Of a stretch of 64,000 nt of DNA, positions 1 to 10,004 are shown one piece after another. Source of the stretch: Marinobacter bohaiensis. Lineage in GTDB: Bacteria > Pseudomonadota > Gammaproteobacteria > Pseudomonadales > Oleiphilaceae. The DNA lies in NCBI RefSeq assembly GCF_003258515.1, contig NZ_QGEH01000001.1, positions 868,001 to 932,000 of the forward strand, given 5' to 3'. The position numbers and the translations under genes were made by a program. The notes under the pieces were generated by a model, which did no database searches, was not told the DNA's origin, and worked only from the letters and a program-made list of their open reading frames with translations. Numbering within the stretch: position 1 is the stretch's first letter; every line of letters begins with the position of its first letter.

Positions 1-54
1 GTCACCGTGACCAACCCCCTGGCTCTGGAGCGTTATCTGACCGGCCTGGGATGA
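1..54 (+). CDS. C-terminal end of an unidentified protein (partial)
   Basis: An open frame runs in from the left edge and ends at a TGA, giving the 17-residue tail VTVTNPLALERYLTGLG. The residues look like ordinary protein, with no low-complexity bias. Too little remains to name the family. It is followed by about 200 bases without a gene before the solute-binding protein. Confidence 0.5.
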   Translation, partial: VTVTNPLALERYLTGLG

Positions 55-120
55 GGGTTCCGGGCTGTAACCAAGCGAAACAGCCTGCCGCTTTCATTCG
101 CAATGCAAAACAGTGAAGAT

Positions 121-149
121 TTGACACTGACAAAAACGACCAGATGGAT
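121..149 (+). promoter_or_regulatory. weak candidate promoter for the solute-binding protein gene
   Basis: A perfect -35-like TTGACA (121-126) is followed after 17 bases by ATGGAT (144-149), which matches the -10 consensus poorly. It lies about 110 bases before the start codon at 262. The rest of 55-261 shows no gene. Confidence 0.25.
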
Positions 150-261
150 TGGCCATTTCGCTCATGGTGGAGCTCGTTCGGCCGGCCGTTTTCTGTCGAC
201 CCCAAAAGGTCGTCAACGACCGCTAATAACATCATCCTTCGCGGATAGAGGACTCTTCGCA

Positions 262-1050
262 ATGCACCAACCATCCGGTTCCGGCACGTCCGGATCCATC
301 TCCGGCCGCCTGCTGCTGGCGCTGTCGGGGCTGCTGTTGACCCTGTTCATCGCTTCCGCCGCCCACGCGGAAGGCCCCTTCCGGATCTTTACCGAGAACT
401 ACCCGCCCTATAACGCCTCCACCACCGGCCAGAGCTTCGCCCACAACGAAGATGACATCACCGGTATCTGCACCGATATGGTCAAGGCCATGATGGCCAA
501 CACCGATATCGACTATGAAATGAAGATGCGCGACTGGAGCTTCGCCTATAAGTGGGTCCAGGAGCACGCCAACCACGGTCTGTTCTGCACCGCCCGCACC
601 GACGAGCGTGAGGACGACTTCCAGTGGGTGGGCCCGCTCGCCTCGATTCGCTGGACGCTGTTCGCCGCACCGGATTCCGACATCGAGCTGGATTCGCTGG
701 ACGACGCCCGACAGTACCGAATTGCTGGCTACAAGGGCGACGTCATGTCCGATTACCTGATCGAGCAGGGCATGGATGTGCTGACCTCGCGCAACAGCAA
801 CCAGAATCCCCAGCGTCTGGCGCTGGGGCAGGTCGACCTGTGGGTCACCGACGGGTTGGTGGGGCCGTTGATCGCCGAGGAACAGGCAGACATTACCGGA
901 CTGCGGCCGGTTCTGGTGTTCCGTGAGACCCCCATGTACCTGGCGGTCAGCAACCAGACCGACCCGGCCGTAGTGGCTGAACTGCAGGCGGCGCTCGACA
1001 AAGCCCGCGATGATGGCACCATCGATGCCATCGAGAAGCGCTACCGGTAA
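262..1050 (+). CDS. periplasmic solute-binding protein, amino-acid type (PBPb/SBP_bac_3 family)
   Basis: A 262-residue exported protein. Residues 1 to about 35 form a signal peptide: a hydrophobic stretch LLLALSGLLLTLFIAS followed by an AHA-E cleavage site. The mature part opens with FRIFTENYPPYN, typical of type 2 periplasmic binding folds that capture amino acids or related small molecules. The ending in DDGTIDAIEKRYR is also typical of the family. The frame is open further upstream, but the ATG at 262 has a GAGGA ribosome site and gives a proper signal peptide. No ABC permease or ATPase lies next to it, so it may be a stand-alone binding protein, like those common in Pseudomonas and Marinobacter. 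The ligand cannot be read from the sequence. Confidence 0.85.
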   Translation: MHQPSGSGTSGSISGRLLLALSGLLLTLFIASAAHAEGPFRIFTENYPPYNASTTGQSFAHNEDDITGICTDMVKAMMANTDIDYEMKMRDWSFAYKWVQEHANHGLFCTARTDEREDDFQWVGPLASIRWTLFAAPDSDIELDSLDDARQYRIAGYKGDVMSDYLIEQGMDVLTSRNSNQNPQRLALGQVDLWVTDGLVGPLIAEEQADITGLRPVLVFRETPMYLAVSNQTDPAVVAELQAALDKARDDGTIDAIEKRYR

Positions 1051-1105
1051 TGCTCCTGGCGGGCGCTTCAGGCGTCCGCCGAGATGGGGGGCAGTCGAGA
1101 CGGGG

Positions 1106-1816
1106 TCAATCGAGATAGTACTCAACCGTCGATACGACGCGGACGACCTTTGCCGGCTGCTGCTCCTCGGTAATGCCGGGCGCCTGGTCCCGGGGCAGGA
1201 TCTGGAACACGCCCTGATTGGCGCGACGCAGGTCGCCCAGTTCGGTCCCGGCGTCCCGGGCGAACTGCTGGGCGGCTTCCCGCGCCGAGGCGGTGGCTTC
1301 GGCGATCATCGCCGGTTTGATGGTGTTGAGATCGTTGAACAGGTAGGTGGGGCCGGCGGGCCCGTAATCGCTGGAGAGCACCACGCCCGAATCCACCAGG
1401 TCGCTCACCGCCTGGCCGGCCTGGCGCACCTTGTCGATGTCGGTTGTGCGCACCATCAACGTCTGGTTGATGATGAAGCGTTTGCCGCTGCTGTTGTTCT
1501 GGTAGGGGTTGGCCTGGGTGTCGGTGACGTCCAGCCGCTGCAGTTCCACGGCTTCGGCATCGATGGCCTGGAGCTTGAGGAAGGCGACGATGGTCTCGCG
1601 GCTCTGGCGGGCCTGTTGCTGGGCATCGGCAAGGGTGTCGCCGGTGGCGATGAAGCGGATCGGCCAGAGCGCCAGGTCGGCTTCGACTTCCTTCTCAGCC
1701 ACGCCCTTGACCGTGACAAAACGGTCGCCGGTGTGCATTTCCCGCAGGCCGTCGGCCCCGATGGCCGCGGCAATGATCAGCGCCACGCCGATCACGATAC
1801 TGGATGTCAGCTTCAA
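1106..1816 (-). CDS. SIMPL domain protein (DUF541)
   Basis: A 236-residue protein with an N-terminal hydrophobic segment (about residues 5-20, an uncleaved anchor or signal peptide). The SIMPL/DUF541 domain follows, with the characteristic opening RFVTVKGVAEKEVEADLA and the Q-Q/REAAQ helix region near residue 155. SIMPL proteins are envelope proteins linked loosely to stress responses; no enzymatic activity is established. The start is a TTG at 1816 preceded by GGGAG at good spacing, and no closer ATG fits. It is divergent from the diguanylate cyclase gene and convergent with the binding-protein gene. Confidence 0.85.
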   Translation of the reverse strand: MKLTSSIVIGVALIIAAAIGADGLREMHTGDRFVTVKGVAEKEVEADLALWPIRFIATGDTLADAQQQARQSRETIVAFLKLQAIDAEAVELQRLDVTDTQANPYQNNSSGKRFIINQTLMVRTTDIDKVRQAGQAVSDLVDSGVVLSSDYGPAGPTYLFNDLNTIKPAMIAEATASAREAAQQFARDAGTELGDLRRANQGVFQILPRDQAPGITEEQQPAKVVRVVSTVEYYLD

Positions 1817-1841
1817 CTGGATGGCTCCCTGTAGCGTAGCC

Positions 1842-1866
1842 GGTTAGCCCGGCTGTCAGGCTAACC
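1842..1866. repeat. inverted repeat between the SIMPL and diguanylate cyclase genes
   Basis: The arms GGTTAGCC (1842-1849) and GGCTAACC (1859-1866) pair perfectly around a 9-base loop. The repeat sits between two divergent genes, so it is not an obvious terminator. It could be an operator or leader hairpin. A second imperfect dyad (CCTTGC...GCAAGG) lies at about 1896-1925. Confidence 0.4.
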
Positions 1867-2032
1867 AACTGAGTGGCAGCCGTTTTTTCGACTCCTTGCG
1901 GCGACGCCGGGGTGGAGTCGCAAGGCCTAGACTGCTATAACCGTCTGGAGCATGCAATTGAATCCGGTCATGCGTGTGCGGTCCCTCCAGGGTACCGTTA
2001 ACCGGCTGCGTCAGAGGGGAGTTGTCCAGCGC

Positions 2033-2944
2033 ATGTCTGTCGAACCAGAACGAAGCAGAATCCTGATCGTCGATGACGACCCGGATACCATCCAACTGCT
2101 CAGCAGCATTCTCAGCGACCAGGCGGAGATCCTGTTTGCCACCTCCGGTAGCGAAGGCGTGACCCTGGCGGAAAAGCACCAGCCCGATGTGATCCTGCTG
2201 GACCAGCAGATGCCGGGACAGAGCGGTTACGACACCTGCCAGATCCTGACTGGCAACCCGCTTACCCGGGACTGCCCGATTGTTTTCGTCACCGCCCAGA
2301 ATCATGCCGGTGACGAGGTCAAGGCGTTCGAACTGGGTGCCCGGGACTTCATCAGCAAACCTTTCAAGCCTGTTGTCGTCAGCGCCCGGGTGCGCAACCA
2401 GCTTGTGCTTAAACGGCAGGCCGATGCCCTGCGCATGATGCTCAACCACGACGGCCTGACCGGCGTTTTCAACCGCCGTTACTTCGACCAGCAGTTCGAC
2501 ACCGAGATTCGCCGACACCAGCGACAGGGGCTATCCTTGGGACTGGCGCTTATCGATGTCGACCACTTCAAGCTCTTCAATGACCACTATGGCCATTTGG
2601 CCGGCGATGACTGCCTGCATTCGGTGGCCCAGGCCCTGGAGCGGGCCGTCCGGCGCCCGGGTGAATTCGCCGCGCGCTACGGCGGCGAGGAATTCGCGTT
2701 GGTGCTGCCGCATCTGCCGGCTGGCGACATGGCCATTGTCGGAGAGCGGATCTGTAACGCGGTGCGCGGTTTGAAGGTGCCGCACTCGAAATCGGGGGCG
2801 GCCGATCACGTGACCGTCAGCGTCGGACTGGTCGCCGGCGTGCCGCCGGACATCCAGACCCGGGACTACATCCGGGCGGGCGACGAAGCGCTATACGAGG
2901 CAAAGGGGGCCGGTCGCAACGGCTACCGGATCCGCGAGTTGTAA
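2033..2944 (+). CDS. response-regulator diguanylate cyclase (REC-GGDEF)
   Basis: A 303-residue two-domain protein. A receiver domain (about residues 8-125) has the acidic pocket ILIVDDD, the phospho-acceptor Asp57 in LLDQQMPG and the conserved Lys in SKPF. A GGDEF domain (about 140-303) has the active motif GGEEF at 217-221, so c-di-GMP synthesis from GTP is expected. The position of the RxxD inhibitory site holds R208-P-G-E211, a Glu in place of the usual Asp, so product inhibition may be altered. The chosen ATG at 2033 follows AGGGGAG; an upstream in-frame ATG at 1952 lacks such a site. The hybrid kinase gene follows 63 bases downstream on the same strand and is a plausible phosphodonor. 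Confidence 0.9.
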   Translation: MSVEPERSRILIVDDDPDTIQLLSSILSDQAEILFATSGSEGVTLAEKHQPDVILLDQQMPGQSGYDTCQILTGNPLTRDCPIVFVTAQNHAGDEVKAFELGARDFISKPFKPVVVSARVRNQLVLKRQADALRMMLNHDGLTGVFNRRYFDQQFDTEIRRHQRQGLSLGLALIDVDHFKLFNDHYGHLAGDDCLHSVAQALERAVRRPGEFAARYGGEEFALVLPHLPAGDMAIVGERICNAVRGLKVPHSKSGAADHVTVSVGLVAGVPPDIQTRDYIRAGDEALYEAKGAGRNGYRIREL

Positions 2945-3007
2945 GAGCTTTAGATCGATAGAAGAAACGGTCCGTACGGAAACATGCCGCAGAAACGGAG
3001 TTCATGG

Positions 3008-6000
3008 ATGTTGAGCAGTCTGTTGACAGGCCAAGAGGAGATCCGGTCCCGCCCCGCGCGCTGGCTGCTTGGCATGGCCCTGACGGCCGTCTACGTGCTG
3101 GTGGCCTATCTGAGCCTCAAACTGGCGTTCCAGAACACCAACGTCTCGCCTATCTGGCCGCCTACAGGGATTGCCGTGGCGGCGTTGCTGCTGGGCGGTA
3201 TGCGCCTGTGGCCGGCCATCGCCGCCGGCGCATTTATCGCCAACCTGATCAGCTTTCCAACCCTCGAAAGTGCCCCCCAGCTGACAATCATCACGTCGTT
3301 GACTATCGCTGCCGGCAATACCCTGGAAGCCCTCTTCGCGGCTTACGTGATCCGACGTCTGGCCGGAGGCGGCGTGTCGTTCGACCGGCTCCTGCACGTG
3401 TTCCGTTTTATCATGATCGCCGCTGCGGCCTGCCTGATCAGCGCGGTGGTAGGCGTGACCTCGCTGTTCATGGCGGGGTTCCTGTCCGGCCCGTCGTTCC
3501 TGGAGGCTCTGGGCACCTGGTGGCTGGGCGATACCGTGGGGCTGCTGGTGCTGGTACCGCTGGCGGTATCCCTGTTCCGGACCCAGGATGCCGAGAGCGG
3601 CCCTTTCGCCTGGAACGCCGGCATTGGTCTGGTACTGGCGTGCAGCGCGATCAGCCTGATGGTCTTCTGGCCGGTTCCCGGAGGCAGCGAGTTCCAGGCG
3701 CTGGCGGCGTTTCTCTACATTCCCTGTCTGGGCGTGGCGGCCTACTACTTCGGCCTGCGTGGCGTCTCGTTGTTGACGCTCGCCATTGGGGCTCTCGCCG
3801 TGGCCGGGACGTTGAATGGATTGGGTCCGTTTCACTTCCGCACGCCGCACGCCTCACTGGTGGCCCTCGACGGATTTATGCTGCTGTGGACCATCACCGG
3901 CATGCTGCTGTCGTCGGATCTGGCCGAGCGGGGCCACAGCCGCAATCGTCGGGTTCGGGATTTTCTGCAACCCTGGATTGCCCTGATGGTGGCCCTGGCC
4001 CTGACCATCTTTGCCTGGCGATCGATTACCGACAGCGTTGAAGAAGACGCTTCGGCCCGGTTCGCGAGCCTGACCGCCGACATTGAGGCGCGTATTCTGG
4101 AGCGCCTACGCGATTGTCAGCAGGTGCTGCGGGGAGCGGCCGGCCTGTTCTACGGCTCGGAGTCGGTGACCGCCGACGACTGGCGTCGCTATGTCCGTGA
4201 GCTGCGCCTGACGGAAAGCTATCCTGGCATCCAGGGCGTCGGGTTTGCCCGCTACGTGAACGGTCCACAGGCGCTGCAGCGGTTCGAGGAACGACTGCGC
4301 CGACAGGGATTTGAGCAGTTCCGGGTGCATCCGGAAGGGCCTCGCCAGGTTTACGTGCCGGTCACCTTCCTGGAACCGATGGATTGGCGCAACCAGCGCG
4401 CCCACGGCTACGACATGTTTTCCGAGGACAACCGGCGCTGGGCCCTGGTGCGGGCCCGGGACAGCGGCGAGGTCAGCGTGTCGCGCCGGATCACCCTGGT
4501 GCAGGAAACCGACGTCGGCGTGCAGGCCGGTTTCCTTATGTATGCGCCCATCTACCATGGGTTTCGAGTTCCCGGCTCCCAGGAGGCGCGGCGCCAGAGC
4601 ATCATCGGCTATACCTATAGCCCCTTCCGCATGAACGATCTCGTCGAGGGCATCCTGCGCGACGACTTTCCCACCGTTGCGGTGGAAGTCTTCGACGGTA
4701 CCCAGATCGACTCCGCGCACCTGATGTATCGGGACGCCCGGCTGGATGAGGCCGTCTCCGGCAACGGCGAGCGGACCAGCCTGGACACCCTTCCGGCGGG
4801 CAACCGGCAATGGACCCTGCGGGTGACCACGCTACCGGCGTTCCTCAAGGCGACGGATTACGGAAAGGGGCACATCGTGCTGGCCGGCGGCATCCTGATC
4901 AGCCTGCTGCTGTTTTCGTTCATACGAACCCTGGCACTGACCCGCGCCCGCGCACTGAGCCTGTCCCGGGAAATGAACGAGGCGTTCCGGGAATCCGAAA
5001 GCAAGTTTGCCTCCCTGGCGGAAAGCGCCAACGCCGGCATCTTCATTGTTAACGAACGCGGCATCGTACAGTCCTGGAACCGGGCCGCTACGATCATCTT
5101 TGGTTTATCCGAACAGCAGGTGGTGGGGCGTCACTGTCTGCGACTGGTCCCACCTGCCGAGCGGCCCCGGCTGTTGATGCAAATAGGCGGGCTGCTGGAG
5201 CGTGACGACGCCGAGCTGGCCGGCGAGCAACTGGAACTGGCTTGCCTGCGCAGCGACGGCGAGACCTTCCCGGCGGAGATTTCCGTGGGGCAGTGGCGGA
5301 CGCCGGCGGAAGCCTATTTCGGGGTCGTCCTGCGGGACATTACCGAGTACCGGCTGGCCCAGCGCCGCCTGGAGGACGCCCGAACGGTGGCTGAGGCGGC
5401 GAGCCGCGCCAAGACCGAATTCGTCGCCAACATGAGTCACGAAATCCGCACCCCCATGAACGCCATGCTGGGAATGGCCCAGATCCTGGCCAAGACCCGC
5501 CTCAGTGCGGATCAGCAGCGTTACGTCAACATGATCCACAGCGCCGGGCGGTCGCTGCTGGCGATCCTTAACGACATACTGGATTTTTCCAAGATCGAAG
5601 CCGGTCGCATGGAAATCACGCACGAAGCCTTCAATGTCGAGGAGATGGCCGCCAGTCTGGCTTCCATCATGACGCTGGATGCAGCCGGCAAGCGGCTGGA
5701 GCTGGCCATCGGTATCGAACCGGATGTACCTCGCGAGGTGTTGGGCGACGAGCTGCGCGTGCGCCAGGTGTTGATCAACCTGCTGTCCAACGCGATCAAG
5801 TTCACCGAGCAGGGGGAAGTGTCCCTGTTGGTGCAGGTGCTGGAGCGGACGGACCGGCAGGCCCGGGTCGAGTTCGTGGTGCGGGACACCGGGATTGGTA
5901 TGTCGGAATCCCAGTTGGAGCGGTTGTTCCAGGCCTTCACCCAGGCCGACTCGTCGATGACGCGGCGCTTTGGCGGCACCGGCCTGGGGCTCACCATCAC

Positions 6001-7585
6001 TCGCAAGCTGGTCTACCTGATGGGCGGCGACATCCGGGTCAGCAGTGAGCAGGGCAAAGGCAGCGAGTTTGTGGTGGAGTTGCCGCTGGAACTCGCGCGA
6101 TCCGGGCAGGCCCCCACCTTGCCCCGGGGCCTGGGAGACCTGAAAGTGTTGATCGTTGACGACAACGACACCTCGCGGGAATACCTGGACAAGACCCTGC
6201 GTGGCTGGAAATGGAACGTGGATACGCTGGACCAGCCGCGCTCCCTGGCCGAGCAGCTGGAGAGCGGTGTGGACAACCTGTCGCAGTACGACGTCTTCCT
6301 GCTGGACTGGCAGATGCCGGCGATGAGCGGCCTGGAGCTGGCCCGCGTGATACGGCGCATTCCCACCTACAACAACGCCATCATCCTGCTGATGGTCAAT
6401 GCGTTTGCCGAGGAATCGCTCAGCGCCTCCAGTGAAGCTGAGTTGGTGGACGCGGTGATACTCAAGCCGATCACCGGCTCCCACCTGTACGACCGGTTGC
6501 ATGAAGTCATCGCCGCTCGCGCCGGCCAGGATGGCCTGCTGCCACCTATGGACGATGCCCTGCAGGGGCGCCTGGAGGGCGTCCGGATCCTGCTGGTGGA
6601 AGACAATCCTCTCAACCAGACCGTGGCGGCGGGCTTTCTGGAGTACGCCGGCGCGCGTGTCGCCGTTGCTGCCAACGGCCAGCTCGCGCTGGACCATTTG
6701 CGCCACGAGGCCGCCCATTACGACCTGGTTCTGATGGACGTGCAGATGCCGGTCATGGACGGCATTGCCGCCACCCGCGAGATTCGTGGCCAGCTTGGCT
6801 TGACCTTGCCGATTGTGGCCATGTCCGCTGGGGTGCTGGAGTCGGAGCAGGCGGTCTGCCGCGAGGCGGGCATGGACGGCTTCATTGGCAAGCCGGTGGA
6901 TGAGGCGGAACTGATCCGGGTGGTCGGCGAGCATCTGGGGCTGGATTCGCCCCGCGAGGCGCCGCCAGAAGCTGCCAGGGAGGATGAAGCGACGGACGAA
7001 GACGCCGCCGTGGATTTCTCCAGCCTGGACGCGCTGATCGCCGCCAATCCTGCCGGTGCCCAGGCCTTGTGTGGGGTGGTCGGTGCCGTAGTGGAGCGGG
7101 GGGCAGCGCCCCTTAGTGAAGCTCATACCCTGTGGCAACAGCAAGCCAATGACGATGCCGCCCGAATCCTGCACACCTTGCGAGGCTCTATCGGTACGTT
7201 GGGGGCCACTGTGTTCCCGGGGCTGGCTATGGCTCTGGAGCAGAACCTGCGTTCGGCACCGGAAGACGTGACATCGTCCCAATGGGATGAGCTGGCGCAG
7301 GAACACGCCCGGGTGGTAGTGGCTGCCGAACATTGGCTGGCCCGTCACAGCGGCCCTGGACAGCCGCAGGACCATACCGCGCCACTGGATCGGGCTGTGC
7401 TCGATGAATTGCTGAGGCTGCTGGAAGAGAAAAACCTGCGAGCCCAGGCGCTGTTTATGGAACATCGCGCGGCACTGGCCGATATGATGGCGCCGTCGTC
7501 CATGGCCGAAGCGGAAGCCGCCATGAAACGACTGGATTTCGAATGGGTCAAATCGGTACTGGAAGAGATCCGGAGCCCTGAATAG
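3008..7585 (+). CDS. hybrid sensor histidine kinase, MASE1-CHASE-PAS-HisKA-HATPase-REC-REC-HPt
   Basis: A 1525-residue inner-membrane phosphorelay protein. In order: a MASE1-type membrane region (about 15-310, with the typical [10 protein letters not shown] near the start), a periplasmic CHASE domain (about 355-600), a further membrane helix (about 620-643), a PAS domain (about 665-790), HisKA with phospho-accepting His811 in NMSHEIRTP, a HATPase with N box near 923 and GGTGLGL near 990, a first receiver with Asp1100 in FLLDWQMP, a second receiver with Asp1244 in VLMDVQMP, and a C-terminal HPt with His1389 in [12 protein letters not shown]. All catalytic and relay residues are present. The start at 3008 is chosen because ACGGAG lies 7 bases before it; the in-frame ATG at 2984 has a poor site. 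It follows the diguanylate cyclase gene and probably feeds it phosphate. The ligand is unknown. Confidence 0.92.
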   Translation: MLSSLLTGQEEIRSRPARWLLGMALTAVYVLVAYLSLKLAFQNTNVSPIWPPTGIAVAALLLGGMRLWPAIAAGAFIANLISFPTLESAPQLTIITSLTIAAGNTLEALFAAYVIRRLAGGGVSFDRLLHVFRFIMIAAAACLISAVVGVTSLFMAGFLSGPSFLEALGTWWLGDTVGLLVLVPLAVSLFRTQDAESGPFAWNAGIGLVLACSAISLMVFWPVPGGSEFQALAAFLYIPCLGVAAYYFGLRGVSLLTLAIGALAVAGTLNGLGPFHFRTPHASLVALDGFMLLWTITGMLLSSDLAERGHSRNRRVRDFLQPWIALMVALALTIFAWRSITDSVEEDASARFASLTADIEARILERLRDCQQVLRGAAGLFYGSESVTADDWRRYVRELRLTESYPGIQGVGFARYVNGPQALQRFEERLRRQGFEQFRVHPEGPRQVYVPVTFLEPMDWRNQRAHGYDMFSEDNRRWALVRARDSGEVSVSRRITLVQETDVGVQAGFLMYAPIYHGFRVPGSQEARRQSIIGYTYSPFRMNDLVEGILRDDFPTVAVEVFDGTQIDSAHLMYRDARLDEAVSGNGERTSLDTLPAGNRQWTLRVTTLPAFLKATDYGKGHIVLAGGILISLLLFSFIRTLALTRARALSLSREMNEAFRESESKFASLAESANAGIFIVNERGIVQSWNRAATIIFGLSEQQVVGRHCLRLVPPAERPRLLMQIGGLLERDDAELAGEQLELACLRSDGETFPAEISVGQWRTPAEAYFGVVLRDITEYRLAQRRLEDARTVAEAASRAKTEFVANMSHEIRTPMNAMLGMAQILAKTRLSADQQRYVNMIHSAGRSLLAILNDILDFSKIEAGRMEITHEAFNVEEMAASLASIMTLDAAGKRLELAIGIEPDVPREVLGDELRVRQVLINLLSNAIKFTEQGEVSLLVQVLERTDRQARVEFVVRDTGIGMSESQLERLFQAFTQADSSMTRRFGGTGLGLTITRKLVYLMGGDIRVSSEQGKGSEFVVELPLELARSGQAPTLPRGLGDLKVLIVDDNDTSREYLDKTLRGWKWNVDTLDQPRSLAEQLESGVDNLSQYDVFLLDWQMPAMSGLELARVIRRIPTYNNAIILLMVNAFAEESLSASSEAELVDAVILKPITGSHLYDRLHEVIAARAGQDGLLPPMDDALQGRLEGVRILLVEDNPLNQTVAAGFLEYAGARVAVAANGQLALDHLRHEAAHYDLVLMDVQMPVMDGIAATREIRGQLGLTLPIVAMSAGVLESEQAVCREAGMDGFIGKPVDEAELIRVVGEHLGLDSPREAPPEAAREDEATDEDAAVDFSSLDALIAANPAGAQALCGVVGAVVERGAAPLSEAHTLWQQQANDDAARILHTLRGSIGTLGATVFPGLAMALEQNLRSAPEDVTSSQWDELAQEHARVVVAAEHWLARHSGPGQPQDHTAPLDRAVLDELLRLLEEKNLRAQALFMEHRAALADMMAPSSMAEAEAAMKRLDFEWVKSVLEEIRSPE

Positions 7586-7621
7586 CCTGGCTCGGCGATG
7601 GCCGGACCAAGAGGAACCGCA

Positions 7622-8326
7622 ATGAAGACCATCGGCCTTCTCGGCGGCATGAGCTGGGAGTCCACCGCCAGTTACTACCGCGCCCTGAACGAAGGGGTGA
7701 AATCAGCCCTGGGCGGCCTGCATTCGGCCCGGATTGTCCTCTACAGCGTCGACTTTGCCGAGATCGAGGCCATGCAGGCCCGCGATGACTGGGAGGGCGC
7801 CGCCCGGCTCCTGTCACAAGCGGCCCGGGGCGTGCAGGCCGCCGGTGCCGATTTCCTGATGATCGGCACCAACACCATGCACCGGGTGGCGACCGATATC
7901 GAAGCCGCCGTCGACATTCCCCTGCTGCACATCGCCGACGCCACGGCGGAGCGGCTGATGGCGGATGACGTTGAACGGGTGGGGTTGCTGGGCACTCGCT
8001 ACACCATGGTCCAGGATTTCTACAAGGGCCGCATGACGGACCAATACGGTCTGGATGTGCTGGTGCCGCCGGAGGATGAACAGGACGAGATCCACCGAAT
8101 CATCTTCGAGGAGTTGTGCCTGGGCCGGATTCGGGAGGCGTCGCGGCTGAGCTTACTGTCCAGCATCCAGGCCCTGTACGAGCGTGGCGCCCGGGCGGTG
8201 ATCCTCGGTTGCACCGAGATTGCGCTGCTGGTGCGTCAGGGTGACACCGGCGTACGCCTCTACGACACCACCGCGATCCACGCCGAACGGGCCATCGAAT
8301 GGGCCCTGTCCGACGTTAAGGTCTGA
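7622..8326 (+). CDS. broad-specificity amino-acid racemase, YgeA type (Asp/Glu racemase superfamily)
   Basis: A 234-residue cofactor-independent racemase. It opens with KTIGLLGGMSWEST, the family signature. The two catalytic positions are Thr83 in GTNTMH and Cys197 in LGCTE. This Thr/Cys pair, at the same numbering, is what I recall for E. coli YgeA, a racemase of several amino acids; aspartate racemases use two cysteines. D-amino acids made this way could serve the cell wall or be released. The ATG at 7622 follows GAGGAACC; an upstream in-frame ATG at 7598 has no good site. It starts 36 bases after the hybrid kinase gene and may be co-transcribed. Confidence 0.88.
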   Translation: MKTIGLLGGMSWESTASYYRALNEGVKSALGGLHSARIVLYSVDFAEIEAMQARDDWEGAARLLSQAARGVQAAGADFLMIGTNTMHRVATDIEAAVDIPLLHIADATAERLMADDVERVGLLGTRYTMVQDFYKGRMTDQYGLDVLVPPEDEQDEIHRIIFEELCLGRIREASRLSLLSSIQALYERGARAVILGCTEIALLVRQGDTGVRLYDTTAIHAERAIEWALSDVKV

Positions 8327-8340
8327 GCGCCGCAGCGTTT

Positions 8341-8383
8341 GCCGGGCTCATCGGCCCCATGGCCGGACATCCCTGTTTTCCCC
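8341..8383. repeat. degenerate copy of a CAGGGATG hairpin repeat
   Basis: Read on the minus strand, this stretch holds ACAGGGATGTCCGGCC followed by ATGGGGCC. It resembles the longer element at 25913-26018, which contains GGACAGGGATGTCC and ATGGCCAGGGACGG. It sits in the 96-base convergent gap between the racemase and xylulokinase genes, where it may also act as a terminator. Confidence 0.3.
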
Positions 8384-8422
8384 GACACCGATCTCTTCGA
8401 CCGGCATTGGCCAGGCAGCGCC

Positions 8423-9919
8423 TCAATGCGGGACGGCGTGCCGGTCGTGGAGCACTTCGCGGTAGCGCTGGTAGATGTCGTCGTAGCGGCGGCGGTTGTC
8501 GGCGTCGGGGACGCAGTGAGTCGCGCTGTCCAGCTTGACCAGCCGTCGGCACAGATCGGACAGCGGCGTGCCCGGTCCGCGCTCTGAAGCATCGCACCAG
8601 GCGGCCTGGATAGCGGCGCCCAGGGCCGCGGATTCGCTGATTTCCGGGCACACCACCTCGGCACCCAGGGTGTCGGCGACGATCTGGCGCCACACTGGGC
8701 TGCGGGCGCCGCCACCGGTCAGGCGGATCTGGCTGGCGTTGCGGGCCAGGCCGCCCAGATGTTCCAGGCCGTAACGCAGTCCGAAGGTGGCGCCTTCCAC
8801 CACAGCCCGGCACAGATTGGCCGGCGAGGTATTGAGGCTGGTCAGGCCGACGAAGCTGGCGCTGGCATGGGGCAGCATGGGCACCCGCTCGCCGTTGAAG
8901 AAGGGCAGGATGGTGACGCCTTCGGCGCCGATCGGCGCCGCCGCCACGTGGTCGCTGAAGTGGGCCAGGTCCAGTTTGAGCAGCTTGCGCACGAGGGTTG
9001 TGGCCGAGGTGACGTTCATGGTGCAGGCCAGTGGCAGCCAGCCGTCGCAGCTGGCGCAGAAGTTGGCCACCATGGCGCTGTCGCTGTGCACCGGTTCCGG
9101 GGAATAGGCGTAGACCGTGCCGGAGGTGCCCAGGCTGACGGTCACCAGCCCCGGTTCGATGTTGCCGGTGCCGATCGCCCCCATCATGTTGTCGCCGCCG
9201 CCGCTGGATACCAGCACATCCCCGGCCAGGCCCAGCTTGGCGGCCATCTCCGGGCGCACGGTGCCGGCGGGTTCCCGGGCGCCGATCAGTCGCGGCAACA
9301 CTCGCTCCGGGTCCAGCTCCGGGGCAATGATTTCCAGCACGTCGTGACGCCACTGGCGGGTGCGGGTATCGAAATAACCGGTACCGGAGGCATCGCCGGC
9401 CTCGGCCACCCGCTCGCCGGTGAGGCGGAAATTCAGGTAGTCGTGGGGCAGCAGCAGGGTGTCGATGCGGCGGTAGGCGTCGGGGTGGGTTTCCCGCAGC
9501 CAGGCCAGTTTGGAGGCGGTGTAGCCGGTCTGCAGCACCAGCCCCAGCCGGTCGATGCAGCCGGCTTCGCCGCCCAGCAGCTCGATCAGGCGTGCGTTCT
9601 GGGGCGCGGTTTCGGTGTCGCACCAGAGTTTGGCGGGGTGCACCGGCTCGCCGCTGGCGTCCAGCGCGACCAGGCCATGCTGCTGTCCGGAAATGCCGAT
9701 GGCCCGGATCGAGCGCGGATTCACCCGGGCCCGCTCGACCGCCTCGCCGAAGGCTTCCACGAACGCCTGCTCCCAGTCGGCGGGCGCCTGCTCGCGGCGC
9801 CCGTTCTCGCCTTCCTCCAGTCGATGGGGCCGGCTGGCTTCCCCCAGGATGCGGCCGTTGTCCACGTCCACCACAACGACTTTGGTGCTCTGGGTACCGC
9901 AATCGACGCCTACGTACAT
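8423..9919 (-). CDS. xylB: xylulokinase
   Basis: A 498-residue FGGY-family sugar kinase that phosphorylates D-xylulose with ATP. The N-terminal phosphate loop is GVDCGTQSTK. The C-terminal half carries GGGDNMMGAIG (with the expected catalytic Asp) and SLGTSGTVYAY, then the adenosine-binding LTGGGARSPVWRQI. Length and motifs fit XylB better than glycerol or gluconate kinases. The start at 9919 follows AGGAG; the upstream open frame is not supported. It is the last gene of the leftward polyol operon, where it would handle xylulose made from arabinitol by the neighbouring mannitol/arabinitol dehydrogenase. Confidence 0.92.
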   Translation of the reverse strand: MYVGVDCGTQSTKVVVVDVDNGRILGEASRPHRLEEGENGRREQAPADWEQAFVEAFGEAVERARVNPRSIRAIGISGQQHGLVALDASGEPVHPAKLWCDTETAPQNARLIELLGGEAGCIDRLGLVLQTGYTASKLAWLRETHPDAYRRIDTLLLPHDYLNFRLTGERVAEAGDASGTGYFDTRTRQWRHDVLEIIAPELDPERVLPRLIGAREPAGTVRPEMAAKLGLAGDVLVSSGGGDNMMGAIGTGNIEPGLVTVSLGTSGTVYAYSPEPVHSDSAMVANFCASCDGWLPLACTMNVTSATTLVRKLLKLDLAHFSDHVAAAPIGAEGVTILPFFNGERVPMLPHASASFVGLTSLNTSPANLCRAVVEGATFGLRYGLEHLGGLARNASQIRLTGGGARSPVWRQIVADTLGAEVVCPEISESAALGAAIQAAWCDASERGPGTPLSDLCRRLVKLDSATHCVPDADNRRRYDDIYQRYREVLHDRHAVPH

Positions 9920-10004
9920 GTCATGCTCCTGTCCTCGCTGTCCGCACTGTATCGGGACTTCCAAGGATAGACCACAGCGCCGGTTGGGAGTGTCCGTCGA
10001 GCGA

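Noticed and set aside
5105-7465. A 786-codon open frame on the minus strand opposite the hybrid kinase
   Set aside because: It is a GC-rich shadow: His/Gln/Arg/Val-rich with no domain, and the plus strand encodes an intact, fully motif-bearing kinase.
8316-9970. Long open frames on both strands through the xylulokinase region
   Set aside because: They lack motifs and have compositional bias; the XylB frame has all FGGY-kinase motifs and a ribosome site.
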